In this document: positions 1 through 11,300 of the stretch, in pieces
Numbering within the stretch: the stretch's first letter is position 1
How the letters are laid out: each line of letters starts with the position of its first letter
DNA from: Arenicola marina
Taxonomy: Eukaryota > Annelida > Polychaeta > Arenicolidae
Assembly: GCA_964019135.1 (NCBI GenBank)
Contig: OZ025258.1
Location: 29,506,186-29,570,185, forward strand
DNA length: 64,000 nucleotides
Direction: 5' to 3'
Program-made: the position numbers and the translations under genes
The notes under the pieces: generated by a model
Seen by the model: only the letters and a program-made list of their open reading frames with translations
The model's database searches: none
Told to the model about the DNA's origin: nothing

Positions 1-1138
1 CGCGTCCGTCTTCCCTCCTTTGCAATACTACATTTCAATAATGAACGTGTGTTTTAGATCTTTTCTAGCTGACCATTAATCACATGAAGTATTATCGAAT
101 TGTACTACAGGATGTCATGTCATTTTGTGGTAAAGGGATGAAATTTGGCTCACATGTTAGAAATTCATGTCTAATCGAATTTAGTTTAGTGTCGAGTCAG
201 ATTTAAATGGTGGACAATGTCACCAATTATAAGCGATATCTTGGACTCACAATAAGCAGGATAAAACTGTTATTTTGATGTCTGTCCATAGGTTTTTGTG
301 TAAGCAAAGGGAAAATAAGTCCGCACTAGATATTCAAGAACAACGCATGAGCCATTTCCCTATATAAGGACCCTGCACCTCTTAGTTTTAAGATATTGAG
401 CATGTTTGCTGGCCTTTGTCCGCCATCGTGGAACTAGAGGATGCGTTGCACCTAGATACACACAAATATCTTCTCTTTAATTCAGCGACCCCGAAAACCT
501 ATGCACAAACATAAAACATTAGTTCGATCGTAGATTTGCGAGATTTTGAGCTTTTTTGGGGTAGTTTTGCCCGTCCAAAGCCGCCAGGGGTAAAGTCGAC
601 TTGACATTAGCTAAACTGATTTAAATACAAGGATATTAAGGACAAGTGTGCTAACTTTCATGCTTTCACCACCAAATGCACAACTCGACATAATTTGTCG
701 TTTAGCCCCTGAACTATCACGGAATATAGGCAATGTTTCCGTTTCGTCAACACAATTATAACCAGTAATGACGACGAGGACGACATCAGCTTCGTATAAT
801 ATTTGCCAAAATGTCCTCCTTCCGGGCAAACAAATTCAATGTCTCTCTATTCCTAATCTCTATGTTTCATATGCTATGTGAAATCCATTGTAATCTGTTT
901 TTAAATAATAGGACATATGTCCAACTCATGTAAATGTGTATACAACAATATTACGGTTAATTTCTTGAAGATATGAAAATTAATTTTGGCTTGCCATAGC
1001 ATCTGCACGACAACTGGCGCTCGACCAATTATGGAGGCTTAAAAATTACTAGTTACCGGCCTAGTATGCTGCGAGCGGCTCTAGGCCGGTTCCCAGCCTA
1101 TTCACACCTCGCCCACAGCCGCGACGCATCGGCGCCTC
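1..1138. other. Non-coding stretch, no gene recognised
   Basis: I see only short open frames here with no family resemblance. No terminal repeats or tandem arrays stand out. The sequence is AT-rich in its first kilobase. Confidence 0.6.
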
Positions 1139-2486
1139 CGCCGCTTTTGTACACACCAGGGCTATATCTTGAGATGCACATACATTCTGGTGACTATAGC
1201 TCAACATGCACATATATTCTGGTGAATATAGCTCAACATGTAAAAATGTTGTGGTGACTATATCTTGCCATGGCGCATATATTAGAGTTATTCAATCTTG
1301 TGTTAACCTTCTCCTAAGCGTTTGATCAACTGGAACTTACGGTTGTTGCGGTGCGTCACACAATCCCAATGCCTTCGAGTTTCCGCTTTAATTTGAACTA
1401 AATGTCTATGTCCGAGATTATTCTCTTTGACGGCTGCATGGTATCTCTCCTGTTCAGCTAGGTGTTGATGCTAGGTGTGGATGCGATACACAAATCCTTA
1501 ACACCATCCTTAACGGTGTTGTCGTTGCTTGGAGACTGAATTCATCCGTATATTTGCCTCTGGTCCGAGCACACGCCTCGTGGGGTCAGCACCCCGGGTC
1601 GGCAGGAAGTGTGTACACCCCGGCGGACCGGCACCTTTTAGCTGCGGGTGGGGGGCGGCGAGTGCCCAATGCTGCGGTTGAGGGGCGCAAAGGTAAGGGG
1701 GCAGTTAGTATCCGGTGGGGGGGGGGGGGTGGAGGCGTTGGGGTACACAGGTGGAGCGCATGGGGTAGAGCGGCCGCCAGTTTAACCCTCCAGCAACCAT
1801 CGCTTTGATGTAACGCAGGACTGGCTGGCACCGCTTAGTTCGTTTCATGCGGTTGTATTCCGAAACGCTTCGGAATCTGTAAACCGATTGGTTCCTATAA
1901 AATAAGTCACACATAGTTATTTAGTCGCCTACTTGATAATTAAATATTTCCCAGTCATCTAAGTTGTTTTGATTAAGCGTATTTATCTGTAGGACTGTAT
2001 ATTCTAGTTGGCCAGTTGTCCCGGTTGATAAGTGTTGCAACATTCGATTCGACCAATTAGCAATCCGCAATCGTTTTATCCATTGGCATTATTATGGCCG
2101 CGGGATTAAAGTTCAGGCGAGGTGAGAGACAGAATTTGCGTCTGTATTTTGCAACACTATCACTCCGTTCCTAACACACATACCCCTACGCTCCACGCCC
2201 GAGCTATTGTTACGCGGTCAGTTTGTTATTTACATGGGTACTGTCCCTGCATGTGTTTGCCTTTGCAGACTGCGCACAGTAAATATAGCGTAGCCTAACT
2301 TACTAAGCAACTGTCCCTAACAAAAGCTATTGATGTCACACTGTCCAACCCTTCCCTCGGAACAGCACACCGTAACCCCACCACGCTCTAAGCACTTTAC
2401 CCTACCCCACTCACACCCGAAGCTCATCCTACCCGCAGCTAATACCCAAACCAAAACAACACACAAAGGAAACGGTAACAGCTGTT
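1139..2486 (+). repeat. Diverged relative of the tandem-unit segment (32.2-33.4 kb plus 36.9-37.0 kb)
   Basis: From the words CCGCTTTTGTACACAC onward this stretch follows the order of unit 1 at 32161-33389. The shared parts include the CTCAACATG repeats, the AGGTGTTGATGCTAGG segment, the G-rich tract, and the Cs and As around CCCTACCCCACTCACACC. It then runs directly into the sequence found at 36931-37000 in unit 1. The 3.54-kb block that separates these two parts in the array is therefore absent here, so this copy preserves an uninterrupted site. It has about 100 extra bases near 2010-2150 relative to the units. No coding function is apparent. Confidence 0.85.
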
Positions 2487-3382
2487 ACCGAGGGGGGGGG
2501 AGGGGGTTGGGGGCGAATGTTATCCAAAATTATCCAATCAGAGACGGCGTCAGAGTGAGGCGGCGGGCTGTGGCGGGAGCCTGAGTGCGACTGGCTAGCC
2601 CAATCAGAGAGATCGAAACAAACAGACTTGCTGCGGTGGTCGAGGCAAATCGATCGTGAATAAATAAATGAAAGACTTATCCTGTGTTTCTTCTTTCTTA
2701 CATACGTACCAGTTTCTGATGTGGCGGTTGGCGGACCGTGACTTATTTCTACTCGACCATATTGGCGTCTTTCTTTTCAAGGTGTTTCCGAAACATAGGA
2801 AACAGCCAGAAATGGTGGGGGGTAGTAAAGTCAGGCCCACTGACGTGTACATTTGCTTTGTGTATTAAATCCAGCGCTGTGATAGGATAAAACAGTAACG
2901 TGTTAGACACATACGTATTGGTTTTGTACGTGTTGGTTCTTCGACGTTGATGCATAGGTTGGCCTTCGATAGAGAACCGCCCTCTATCTACCCGTCAGCC
3001 CAGTAGAGAAACGGGTCTCAAACTATAGCAAACTCGGGCCCAGCCAACCTATCCCCCCACCCCCACCCCCAACTGCACACCTCCACCCCCTCCTCCCTTC
3101 GACAACATTATAGACAACAGCAGGTCACTTCGTTCCGCGCGTGCACGGAGAAAACGAGCTGTCCGTTAACTTTCTCGCGACCAGAAGCAAATACATAAAA
3201 TCAAACTGCATTAGTTAATTTTTCGCTCGTAGATTTTTTTGAATTTGCTACATATGAGGTGTAGACAAGACATATTATATATATATCATTCAAAAGTACA
3301 GGCAATCCCGTATTTAGTGACATTTAGTTCACCCCTGTAATCAGTTTAGGTTTTGTGTGAAACGAAGTCAACACTTAAATCA
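2487..3382. other. Non-coding stretch, no gene recognised
   Basis: Begins with a G run at 2492-2510 and includes C-rich low-complexity sequence around 3050-3090. No open frame here resembles a known protein. Confidence 0.55.
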
Positions 3383-3655
3383 CTCGTGTGGCAAGTTCGC
3401 CCTCCGACGATGGGGCACGTTCGCCTGGTGTAGTTTGTGTGGAGACTCCAGCGATAAAGGCGAAATCTGGGTGTAGTGGGCTGCCCTTGACCGATTTTTT
3501 CTGATGCCGTTCTTATGTTTTTTCTACTCGATTTCCTGGAACTAAATATTTTTTCGGACGAAACTAGCATTTCTTAGCAGCGTTGTTCTTGCGGGCGAAC
3601 TTGCCCCATAAGGGGGCGAACTTGCCCCGCCTCGGGGCACGTTCGCCACTTTTAC
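3383..3655. repeat. Cluster of short inverted and direct copies of a GGCAMGTTCGCC motif
   Basis: The 12-mer GGCAAGTTCGCC or GGCACGTTCGCC occurs near 3390, 3414 and 3637, and its reverse complement GGCGAACTTGCC occurs near 3594 and 3613. The arrangement could fold into hairpins. It might be the termini of a small inverted-repeat transposon spanning about 270 bp, but I see no clear target duplication. Confidence 0.45.
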
Positions 3656-3854
3656 CTTAGTGTCTTTGGTGTTAAATGATGTTGCTAGTAAACAATCCAC
3701 AACTGTAAAAATAATGCCAGTCTTATCCGAGATATGTACCTATTATATCAGGCCGAAAAATGGCCGAACTAGCTCCGGTCTCCCCTAATGATATAGCCTC
3801 AATGAAAAGATTCACGGTATGTTTACATTTGAAGCGAACGTTGTAAAGCATTAA

Positions 3855-4334
3855 CAACGTCCTTGGTTACTCTTAACGTTGCATATCAAGCTGTTTTTGC
3901 TGTTTTTAATGTGGATTTTGCCTATAAGAATCCAAACCGAAGACACCTACCATATCCCCGGGGGGCACTCTTGTACCAATCTGGGGGGCGGGGGGGGGAT
4001 GGGGGGGGGGGTTCGCTGGTGCCTTGATGCCGCATATTTTTGTGATGAAAAAGATATCTCTTCAGAGCGGATATTTTAAAACTTGCGACCGGGGGGAGGG
4101 GCTCCGAAAATGTGCGTTCGTAGCGCTGGTTGCCGCGAAAAAATAGCCCTTCCGAGCGGATTTTGGCTGTAAAAAAAATGAAAATCACTACATTCGCCGG
4201 TTGGCATTTATATCACCTGTTTTCTCGGCTTATATGCGTCCATCTGGTTGTTAAAATGGTATTCTTTAGTCAAGATATTTATCTCTCCTAAGAGGTTTTT
4301 TTTCCGGTACAAGCCGTTGACTTGGAAATTTGTC
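3855..4334 (+). repeat. Left copy of the 480-bp direct repeat flanking the LINE (putative giant target-site duplication)
   Basis: This segment starts at CAACGTCCTTGG and ends at GAAATTTGTC. As read, it matches 12221-12700 base for base, including the lengths of the long G runs, with a constant offset of 8366. The LINE lies exactly between the two copies. Two further A residues (3853-3854) are ambiguous with the poly-A tail. Its inner part (about 3980-4185) belongs to the G-rich dispersed repeat also seen at 30.88, 43.98 and 57.09 kb. Confidence 0.9.
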
Positions 4335-4629
4335 CTTTGGTCATGGCAGCCAGGGTGCAACGGTGAAAAGATTGAGCGAGCGGAGAAGTTTTAAAAATGT
4401 GTAAGAATTGAAGGCCTGGCAAGTAATCTTTCGCGGCGAATATTGCAATGCACTGTCAGTGAACTTAAATAGCCAGTGAATTCGAAGGATACTTTTATCG
4501 GATATCGTCGGATTCCGCGAAGAACCATAGGAATTTGGGTGGACAGATTGCTGACTGTGCTGGGCGATAATCAGCCCACTGTTGATAGAACCTTCGCTGC
4601 TCGAGGGACCCACTCAAAAACTATGCGTA
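4335..4629 (+). promoter_or_regulatory. LINE 5' untranslated region
   Basis: The sequence between the left flanking repeat and the first ORF1 ATG. In LINEs this segment usually carries the internal promoter. I see no specific promoter motif and infer the role from position only. Confidence 0.5.
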
Positions 4630-5472
4630 ATGGGAAAGCAAAAGCGGCGACGGAGTGGCAGTGACGGCGCGTCTCCTAAGATCAAAGACAAGAAACAGAG
4701 AAAGCTTCCGGAGTGCTACAGAGATCTTGACTCCCTCGTCGAGAAGGACACAGTGGATATGTCGGCGATAACTCTTGAAGACATATTCGAAAAGGTGGCC
4801 TGCCTTCCTGCCATGAAGGAGAGTATCGACAGCATGAAGAAGGATATTCAGTCTGTGAAGGATTCCCTAAACTTTCAAGGCAGAAGAATTGATGATCTTG
4901 AAAAAGATAATGTAGAACTGAAAGACAGAGTGAAACAGCTGGAAAATAGTAGCGAACAAGGCAAGAAGACCCTTGAACTTGAAGTTGAAGTCAAGGCACT
5001 CAGGCAAGGGGTTTTAGCACAGGAGGTGTACAGCCGTAGGGAGAACCTTGTGTTTCAAGGAATCGAAGAATGCGTCGGACAGCAAGAAAACTGTGAAAGC
5101 ACGGTGAGGGAGGTACTGCGGTCCAAGCTGGGGATAGAGGATGCCACGGCCATAAGGTTCCAGCGCTGTCACCGCCTGGGAGCCCCAAGGGCCCCAGGCA
5201 CCCAACAACAGCGTCGAAGGCCGATCATCGTCCGCTTTGTCCTCTACCCGGATCGACAGAGGGTCTGGGATAAGAAGAAATCACTACGGGGGACTGGCGT
5301 GTTTGTGGATGAAGACCTGCCGCCCCAGATACAGGAACAGCGCAGAAGGCTACTACCACTGATGAAAGCAGCTCGACAGGAGGGGAGACGGGCCAATGTG
5401 ACGGGCAACAAGCTAAAGGTGGATGGGGTAGTTTACACCGTGGAGACAATTGACCGGCTGCCCCTTCATTAA
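4630..5472 (+). CDS. LINE ORF1 protein (coiled coil, RRM-like, C-terminal domain)
   Basis: Encodes 280 residues from the ATG at 4630; the frame opens earlier only through a TTG codon. The N-terminus is basic (MGKQKRRRSG), which suits RNA binding. A heptad-rich coiled coil covers about residues 60-130 (SIDSMKKDIQSVKDSL onward). It is followed by an RRM-like part starting YSRRENLVFQGI and a C-terminal part with RRPIIVRF and the typical KLKVDGVVYTVE ending. This is the L1 ORF1p order: such proteins trimerise and coat the LINE RNA as a chaperone. The TAA stop uses T5470 from the LINE and two A residues from the inserted Helentron-like element, so the original C-terminus probably ran further. With the insertion removed, the frame would continue 47 codons to a TGA near 7886. 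Confidence 0.9.
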   Translation: MGKQKRRRSGSDGASPKIKDKKQRKLPECYRDLDSLVEKDTVDMSAITLEDIFEKVACLPAMKESIDSMKKDIQSVKDSLNFQGRRIDDLEKDNVELKDRVKQLENSSEQGKKTLELEVEVKALRQGVLAQEVYSRRENLVFQGIEECVGQQENCESTVREVLRSKLGIEDATAIRFQRCHRLGAPRAPGTQQQRRRPIIVRFVLYPDRQRVWDKKKSLRGTGVFVDEDLPPQIQEQRRRLLPLMKAARQEGRRANVTGNKLKVDGVVYTVETIDRLPLH

Positions 5473-5519
5473 GACGAAAATCTGCGATTTTCGTCTTATG
5501 TCGGTGTGTTCGGTTTGTT

Positions 5520-6656
5520 AAGACGAAAATCTGCGATTTTCGTCTTATGTCGGTGTGTTCGGTTTGTCTGTCTGTCTGTCTGTCTGTTTGTCTTGTCACG
5601 CATTATCTCTCTAACGCCTCACGATATCGACTTCCAAATTCACAAAAAGATGCGGAGTGGCCATCGTCAGGCCCAATTATCAGATGGGCAATGTAGGTCA
5701 AATTTCAAGGTAACAGGAATTTTTTGAAATTCGCTTAACCATTGATAGATAGGACCAAAAATCGGACAAGTCGCTATAACGTTCACAGTTTCCATTTATT
5801 CGCGCTGCAAATTATTTCCCGCATTAGGCCTATCAGTACCTTGTATGTCGTCTTTAAATTTTGCAAATCGCCCGAATAGCTTTCCTGCAAAAAATTCTTA
5901 AACTTTAACATTGACCCCTATGAGAGGATTTTGGCGGGAAAATGGCTCCTCAATTTCTCCATGAAGGGTACAAGTGAGACAAACGACGCTTTGCATAGGA
6001 CATAAGATTAGTATTTAGGGTCGGATGACGATACTGATCCAGGTCACGCATAAAAGGTCAAGGTCAAATCAAGGTCAAGGTCACGGAACATGATTTTAGC
6101 AGTAACTCCGTTAATATTGGGTTAATATTTGTTTCAGAGTATTCCTCAGAGTGAGGCGCAAAGGAAATGTGTCTCAGATTTCACGTCACATTTATAGTTT
6201 TCGAGTTATTAGATGATCTAATTTTCACATAACGAAAATGATACAAAAACCGATGTGACAACATGCATGTAGTTAGATTAAATATGTGTGGTGGAATATG
6301 TCCTAATGTTACTGACATCATGTGTGCCAAATCCCATCGAAATCGAACCGGTAGTTATGACGCAAAAACATAATCTTACTTTAACATGGCCAATCCCATT
6401 GTGAAGCATCGACAGGCCAAATGACTGCCAGCGCGGTGACCGATTTCGCAATAGACCTCGTTCGGTACGGGTTTGACGCTCAGTGACTTTTTTTGAGATT
6501 CATACGTTCTCGCTATCCTCCAGCTATGTTATACGCGGGTTTATTAATACGGCCTCTGAACTTTATCTGCGACCTTTCATAGTTATTGGGTCAAGGTCAG
6601 TTGCACCTATACCCCGATTTTCGTCTTTCCTCTCAAGCTACGCTTGACAAATCTAG
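5520..6656 (+). mobile_element. Inner Helentron-like element nested in the outer one (1137 bp)
   Basis: Same family and orientation as the outer element. It begins with AAGACGAAAAT at 5520 and ends with TCAAGCTACGCTTGA plus CAAATCTAG at 6653-6656. It sits between T5519 and T6657, again a T/T site, within the start of the host element's GTCT tract. Its body aligns with 6657-7752 with roughly a dozen visible differences and one small length difference near 6120 versus 7207. At first sight the pair looks like a head-to-tail tandem, but the duplicated 49-bp head fits nesting better. Confidence 0.8.
6040..6090 (+). promoter_or_regulatory. Cluster of AGGTCA half-sites inside the Helentron-like element
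   Basis: At least four AGGTCA hexamers lie within about 50 bp, two of them in the extended form TCAAGGTCA. The same cluster recurs in the outer copy near 7127-7175. AGGTCA is the nuclear-receptor half-site, and TCAAGGTCA is the monomer site for ERR and NR5A-type receptors. Any regulatory role is inference; it could be plain repeat structure of the element. Confidence 0.35.
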
Positions 6657-7752
6657 TCTGTCTGTCTGTCTGTTTGTCTTGTCACGCATTATCTCTCCAA
6701 CGCCTCACGATATCGACTTCCAAATTCACAAAAAGATGCGGAGTGGCCATCGTCAGGCCCAATTATCAGATGGGCAATGTAGGTCAAATTTCAAGGTCAC
6801 AGGAATTTTTTGAAATTCGCTTAACCATTGATAGATAGGACCAAAAATCGGACAAGTCGCTATAACGTTCACAGTTTCCATTTATTCGCGCTGCAAATTA
6901 TTTCACGCATTAGGCCTATCAGTACCTTGTATGTCGTCTTTAAATTTTGCAAATCGCCCGAATAGTTTTCATGCAAAAAATTCTTAAACTTTAACATTGA
7001 CCCCTATGAGAGGATTTTGGCGGGAAAATGGCTCCTCAATTTCTCCATGAAGGGTACAAGTGAGACAAACGACGCTTTGCATAGGACATAAGATTAGTAT
7101 TTAGGGTCGGATGACGATACTGATCTAGGTCACGCATAAAAGGTCAAGGTCAAATCAAGGTCAAGGTCACGGAACATGATTTTAGCAGTAACTCCGTTAA
7201 TATTGGGTCTAGAGATCCGCAGTTTGTTTCAGAGTATTCCTCAGAGTGAGGCGCAAAGGAAATATGGTCTCAGATTTCAAGTCACATTTATAGTTTTCGA
7301 GTTATTAGATGATCTAATTTTCACTTAACGAAAATGATACAAAAACCGATGTGACAACATGCATGTAGTTAGATTAAATATGTGTGGTGGAATATGTCCT
7401 AATATTACTGACATCATGTGTGCCGAATCCCATCGAAATCGAACCGGTAGTTATGACGCAAAAAAATAATCTTACTTTAACATGGCCAATCCCATTGTGA
7501 AGCATCGACAGGCGAAATGACTGCCAGCGCGGTGACCGATTTCGCAATAGACCTCGTTCGGTACGGGTTTGACGCTCAGTGACTTTTTTTGAGATTCATA
7601 CGTTCTCGCTATCCTCCAGCTATGTTATACGCGGGTTTATTAATACGGCCTCTGAACTTTATCTGCGACCTTTCATAGTTATCGGGTCAAGGTCAGTTGC
7701 ACCTATACCCCGATTTTCGTCTTCCCTCTCAAGCTACGCTTGACAAATCTAG

Positions 7753-8386
7753 TTGGCATGGCGGGCCGACCACACCACACCGCGCTGATAATCAAAGACT
7801 ATGACTTTGAGACAACCCCTCGTGTGCAACCAACCTGGATAAACAGTGTTCACCGTACAGTGTACAGCGCCGGAGTACAACTGAACTGAGCTAGGGCCCC
7901 GTCTGAGTGGGCTAGGACTAACCTTCAAGCTTCAATCGCCACCCATGCATGCATTATTGTGTCAGGCCGGCCCACAAGCTGGGCTTCAGTAAGTTGCATA
8001 TTTCATCTGCTCGCCAATGTTATCATGAGCTCTACGGTCAGCCAAACCAGCGGCCCGTGGCACTTTGGCATCCTCGGTTCCGCCCTAATCTCATTTCCTT
8101 TTCGCCTCCTTTTATGCACACGCGTGAGCTCGCGTTCTGTTTTTCTTTTTCTTCTTCTTCTCTTCTCCTTTTTCTACTACTGTCACATAATCTGCTATAG
8201 CACATTCTTTGTTATCTTCAGTAAGCGTGTCTCCTTGATGAACAGTTATGCAACACGGCAAGGTGTTTTATGGTCCTGTTCCTCCATGTTTATATGTGGT
8301 AGTAGTTTAAAACGTGATAGTAACACAGCGCACCCTGACTTGGTTGCAGCTCGATTGTTAAGAACTTTAAAACCATTACATTATCT
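7753..8386 (+). other. LINE region between ORF1 and ORF2
   Basis: About 630 bp of LINE sequence between the Helentron-like insertion and the ORF2 ATG. The first 134 bp are open in the ORF1 frame and may once have coded the ORF1 C-terminus. A pyrimidine-rich tract lies near 8138-8175. No separate gene is seen. Confidence 0.6.
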
Positions 8387-11300
8387 ATGGCCTTTAAACT
8401 AGAGATACTAAGTATGAATATACGAGGCCTACGGAATAACTTTAAACGACTATCGCTGTTCAGATATCTTCACAAATTTCATAAAAACTGTCTAGTTTTA
8501 CTGCAAGAAACTCATAGTGTAATAACAGATGAAGTAAGATGGCAAAGAGAATGGGGCTGTACTATTGAATTCAACCATTTCTCTGAAGATAGCAGAGGGG
8601 TCTGTATACTGTTTCCTCCTGATATTGATTGTAGAGTTACATCCCTTGCAACTGATAAGAACGGTCGGATTTTATTGATAAACGCAATATTTGACGAAAA
8701 TGAATTCACGATAGCAAATATATACGCTCCCACCAAAGACAATGTAAAATCACAATGTGATTTTCTTGACAATCTATGGGAACTAATGAAAGACGTCACT
8801 GGTGATAATCTCATAATAGGAGGTGATTTCAACATAACCGTTGATCCTAACTTAGATAAAAAGGGTGTAATCGAAAAACTTTCTAAATATCGCACGAATC
8901 TCTTAGAATTTATTGATGATCAGGAACTCTGTGAGATCTGGAGGAAAAGAAATCCTGGTGTTAAGCAATATACATGGGAGTCTGCTGATGGAAAAACCAA
9001 AAGCAGGCTGGATTTCTTCTTAGTGTCTGACTTTTTAGTGCCTCATGTTAAAGCCATTCGTATTGATGTACCATTTAAATCCGACCATAAGCCAGTTTAT
9101 TTACATCTGCAAGGGCGTCTATTTCAGTCCCGCGGTCCAGGATTTTGGAAATTTAATTCAAGCTTATTAGGGGATGAACATTATGTTAACCAAATGAACG
9201 ACCTGTTAATAGGCGCAAAAAACAAATACGCAGACATTCAAAATAAAGGTTTAAAGTGGGATTTCATTAAGTGTGAAATACGGAATGTGACAATTTCGTT
9301 CTCAAAGATGAAAGCTAGTCAAAGACGGGATAGGGAAAGGGTACTTCTTGAACGGTTACGGGAACTAGAACGTACTGCTGTTAACGGGCTGTTAAACCAC
9401 GATCTCGTGTCCCCCATAAAAACTGAACTCGAAGAGTGGTCCGATATACAAACCAAAGGCGCCATAATACGCTCCCGAGCTCTCTGGGCTGAGCAGGGAG
9501 AAAGGTCTACAAAGTATTTTCTTGGGCTAGGAAAGAGAAATTACAAAAATAAATGTATAGTAAAACTAAAGACAGGTGATAACAAAACCATTGTACACCC
9601 TGGTGAAATATTAAAAGAAGAACTCGCGTTTTATAAAAGCCTGTATTCGTCTAAACGACAACCCTTCTCTAAGATAAAATATAAAGCCTTGAGCGATACT
9701 TTTTTGAAAAATCCTGATATTCCTCAACTAAGCGAGGCACAGCGAGATAACCTCGAGGTTATATTTTCCCCTGAAGAACTGGGTATAACCCTAAAAGAAT
9801 TTAAGCATAATAAAACACCTGGTACGGACGGGCTCACAGCGGAATATTATAAATTCTTCTGGAAACATTTATCAGAGTTTGTGACACAGAGCCTAAATTT
9901 TGCACTGGAATTTAAAACCATGTCTACTGATCAAAAAAGAGGGGTGATATCTCTAATTCCCAAAAAGGATAAGGATAGGTCCCTTTTGAAGAATTGGAGG
10001 CCGCTATCATTGTTAAATGTTGATTATAAACTCGCATCAAAAACACTAGCCAGGAGAATTCAACCACTTTTGACTTATCTAATTAATTCTGATCAAACCG
10101 GTTACGTTAAAGAAAGATACATAGGTGAAAATATAAGGCTAATCTCGGACATTCTAAGAATTTCAAGCACAAGAAATATACCAGCATTAATTCTTTTATT
10201 GGACTTTGAAAAAGCCTTCGATTCGATTGAATGGACCTACATTGATGAAGCTCTAGTTGCTTTTAACTTTGGAAATAATTTTAGGAGCTTTGTGAAAACT
10301 CTGTACAGCGGGAGTATTAGCAGTGTGATAAATAACGGCTATACAACAGAGTGGTTTCCTTTAGAGAGGAGCGTCCGGCAAGGATGTCCACTGGCCCCAT
10401 TTCTGTTTGTTATAGCAGTAGAGCTTCTAGCAATAGCAGTCCGACGAGATGAAAGTATTAAAGGTGTTAACTTAGGTACACACACAGTTAAAATATCACA
10501 GCTAGCCGATGATACCACCTCCTTTCTCGCCGATGAAAAGTCCGCGGAAAACCTTCTCAACCTTGTTGAACATTTCTCGAAATTATCTGGTTTAAGGTGC
10601 AACCTGGACAAAACTGAAGCCATTTGGATAGGCGCCAACGCAGGATGCCCATCAGGAACTTTAAAAGTAAATTGGAATAATACTCTGCTTTTTAACACGC
10701 TCGGAATAACATTTACTCTGGATGAATATGAAATGGCAAATGTAAATCTGGGCTCAAAGCTTGATGCTCTTAAAAAATGCTTGAATCTCTGGAAAATGCG
10801 AAATTTAACTTTAATAGGAAGAATCTTAGTATTAAAATCCTTAGCCCTGTCCAAGTTAACTTATGTTACAACAAACATGTTCATTCCGCCCGAAGCGGTA
10901 GAATGTATACAGCGCCTAATCAATTCGTTTCTATGGGACAACAAAACACCAAAGGTAAAATTAGATGTTATGGCTCTCCCAACAAGTGAAGGAGGCCTAA
11001 AAGCACCTGTGTACGTCAATCAGGTAAAATCACTTAGACTGAGCTTCATTAAACGTATCTTCAGCATTGAAAAAAAGGCATGGAGGGAATGTGCTCAGAT
11101 GTTTTTCCCAACAATGCGACTTGCAGATTTGTTTAGTACCAGGTGCGCAGTCCCAACTTCTCTCTTAAGCGAACTACCGCTATTTTATAAAGATTTAGTT
11201 ACCTTCTGGGCAGAGCTGATGTCAAAGTTTGAACCAGTCTCAGCAATTGATGTACTGTCCGAATCTCTTTGGTTTAACCCCTTTATCACAATCGAAAATA

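Larger units (their letters stand above)
5471..7752 (+). mobile_element. Outer Helentron-like non-autonomous rolling-circle element (about 1145 bp, split by an inner copy)
   Basis: The 5' end reads AAGACGAAAATCTGCGATTT and forms a stem-loop (AAGACGAAAAT with ATTTTCGTCTT). It leads into a (GTCT)n tract. The 3' end has ATTTTCGTCTT again, then a perfect hairpin TCAAGC-TAC-GCTTGA, then CAAATCTAG. The flanking bases are T5470 and T7753. Subterminal inverted repeats, a GTCY microsatellite, a 3' hairpin, a CTAG end and T/T insertion are the hallmarks described for Helentron-associated elements such as DINE-1. No protein is encoded. The element is interrupted after 49 bp by a second member (5520-6656) and resumes at 6657 inside the same GTCT tract. 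Confidence 0.82.

Noticed and set aside
1554-1914. Open frames over the G-rich tract near 1720
   Set aside because: Produced by low-complexity sequence in both directions; no family resemblance and not kept open in the related segments at 32.7, 45.8 and 58.9 kb.
5568-7752. Simple head-to-tail tandem of a rolling-circle element
   Set aside because: The first copy has a doubled 49-bp head and the second copy none, with T flanks at both inner borders. Nesting explains all of this; a tandem leaves the head duplication unexplained.
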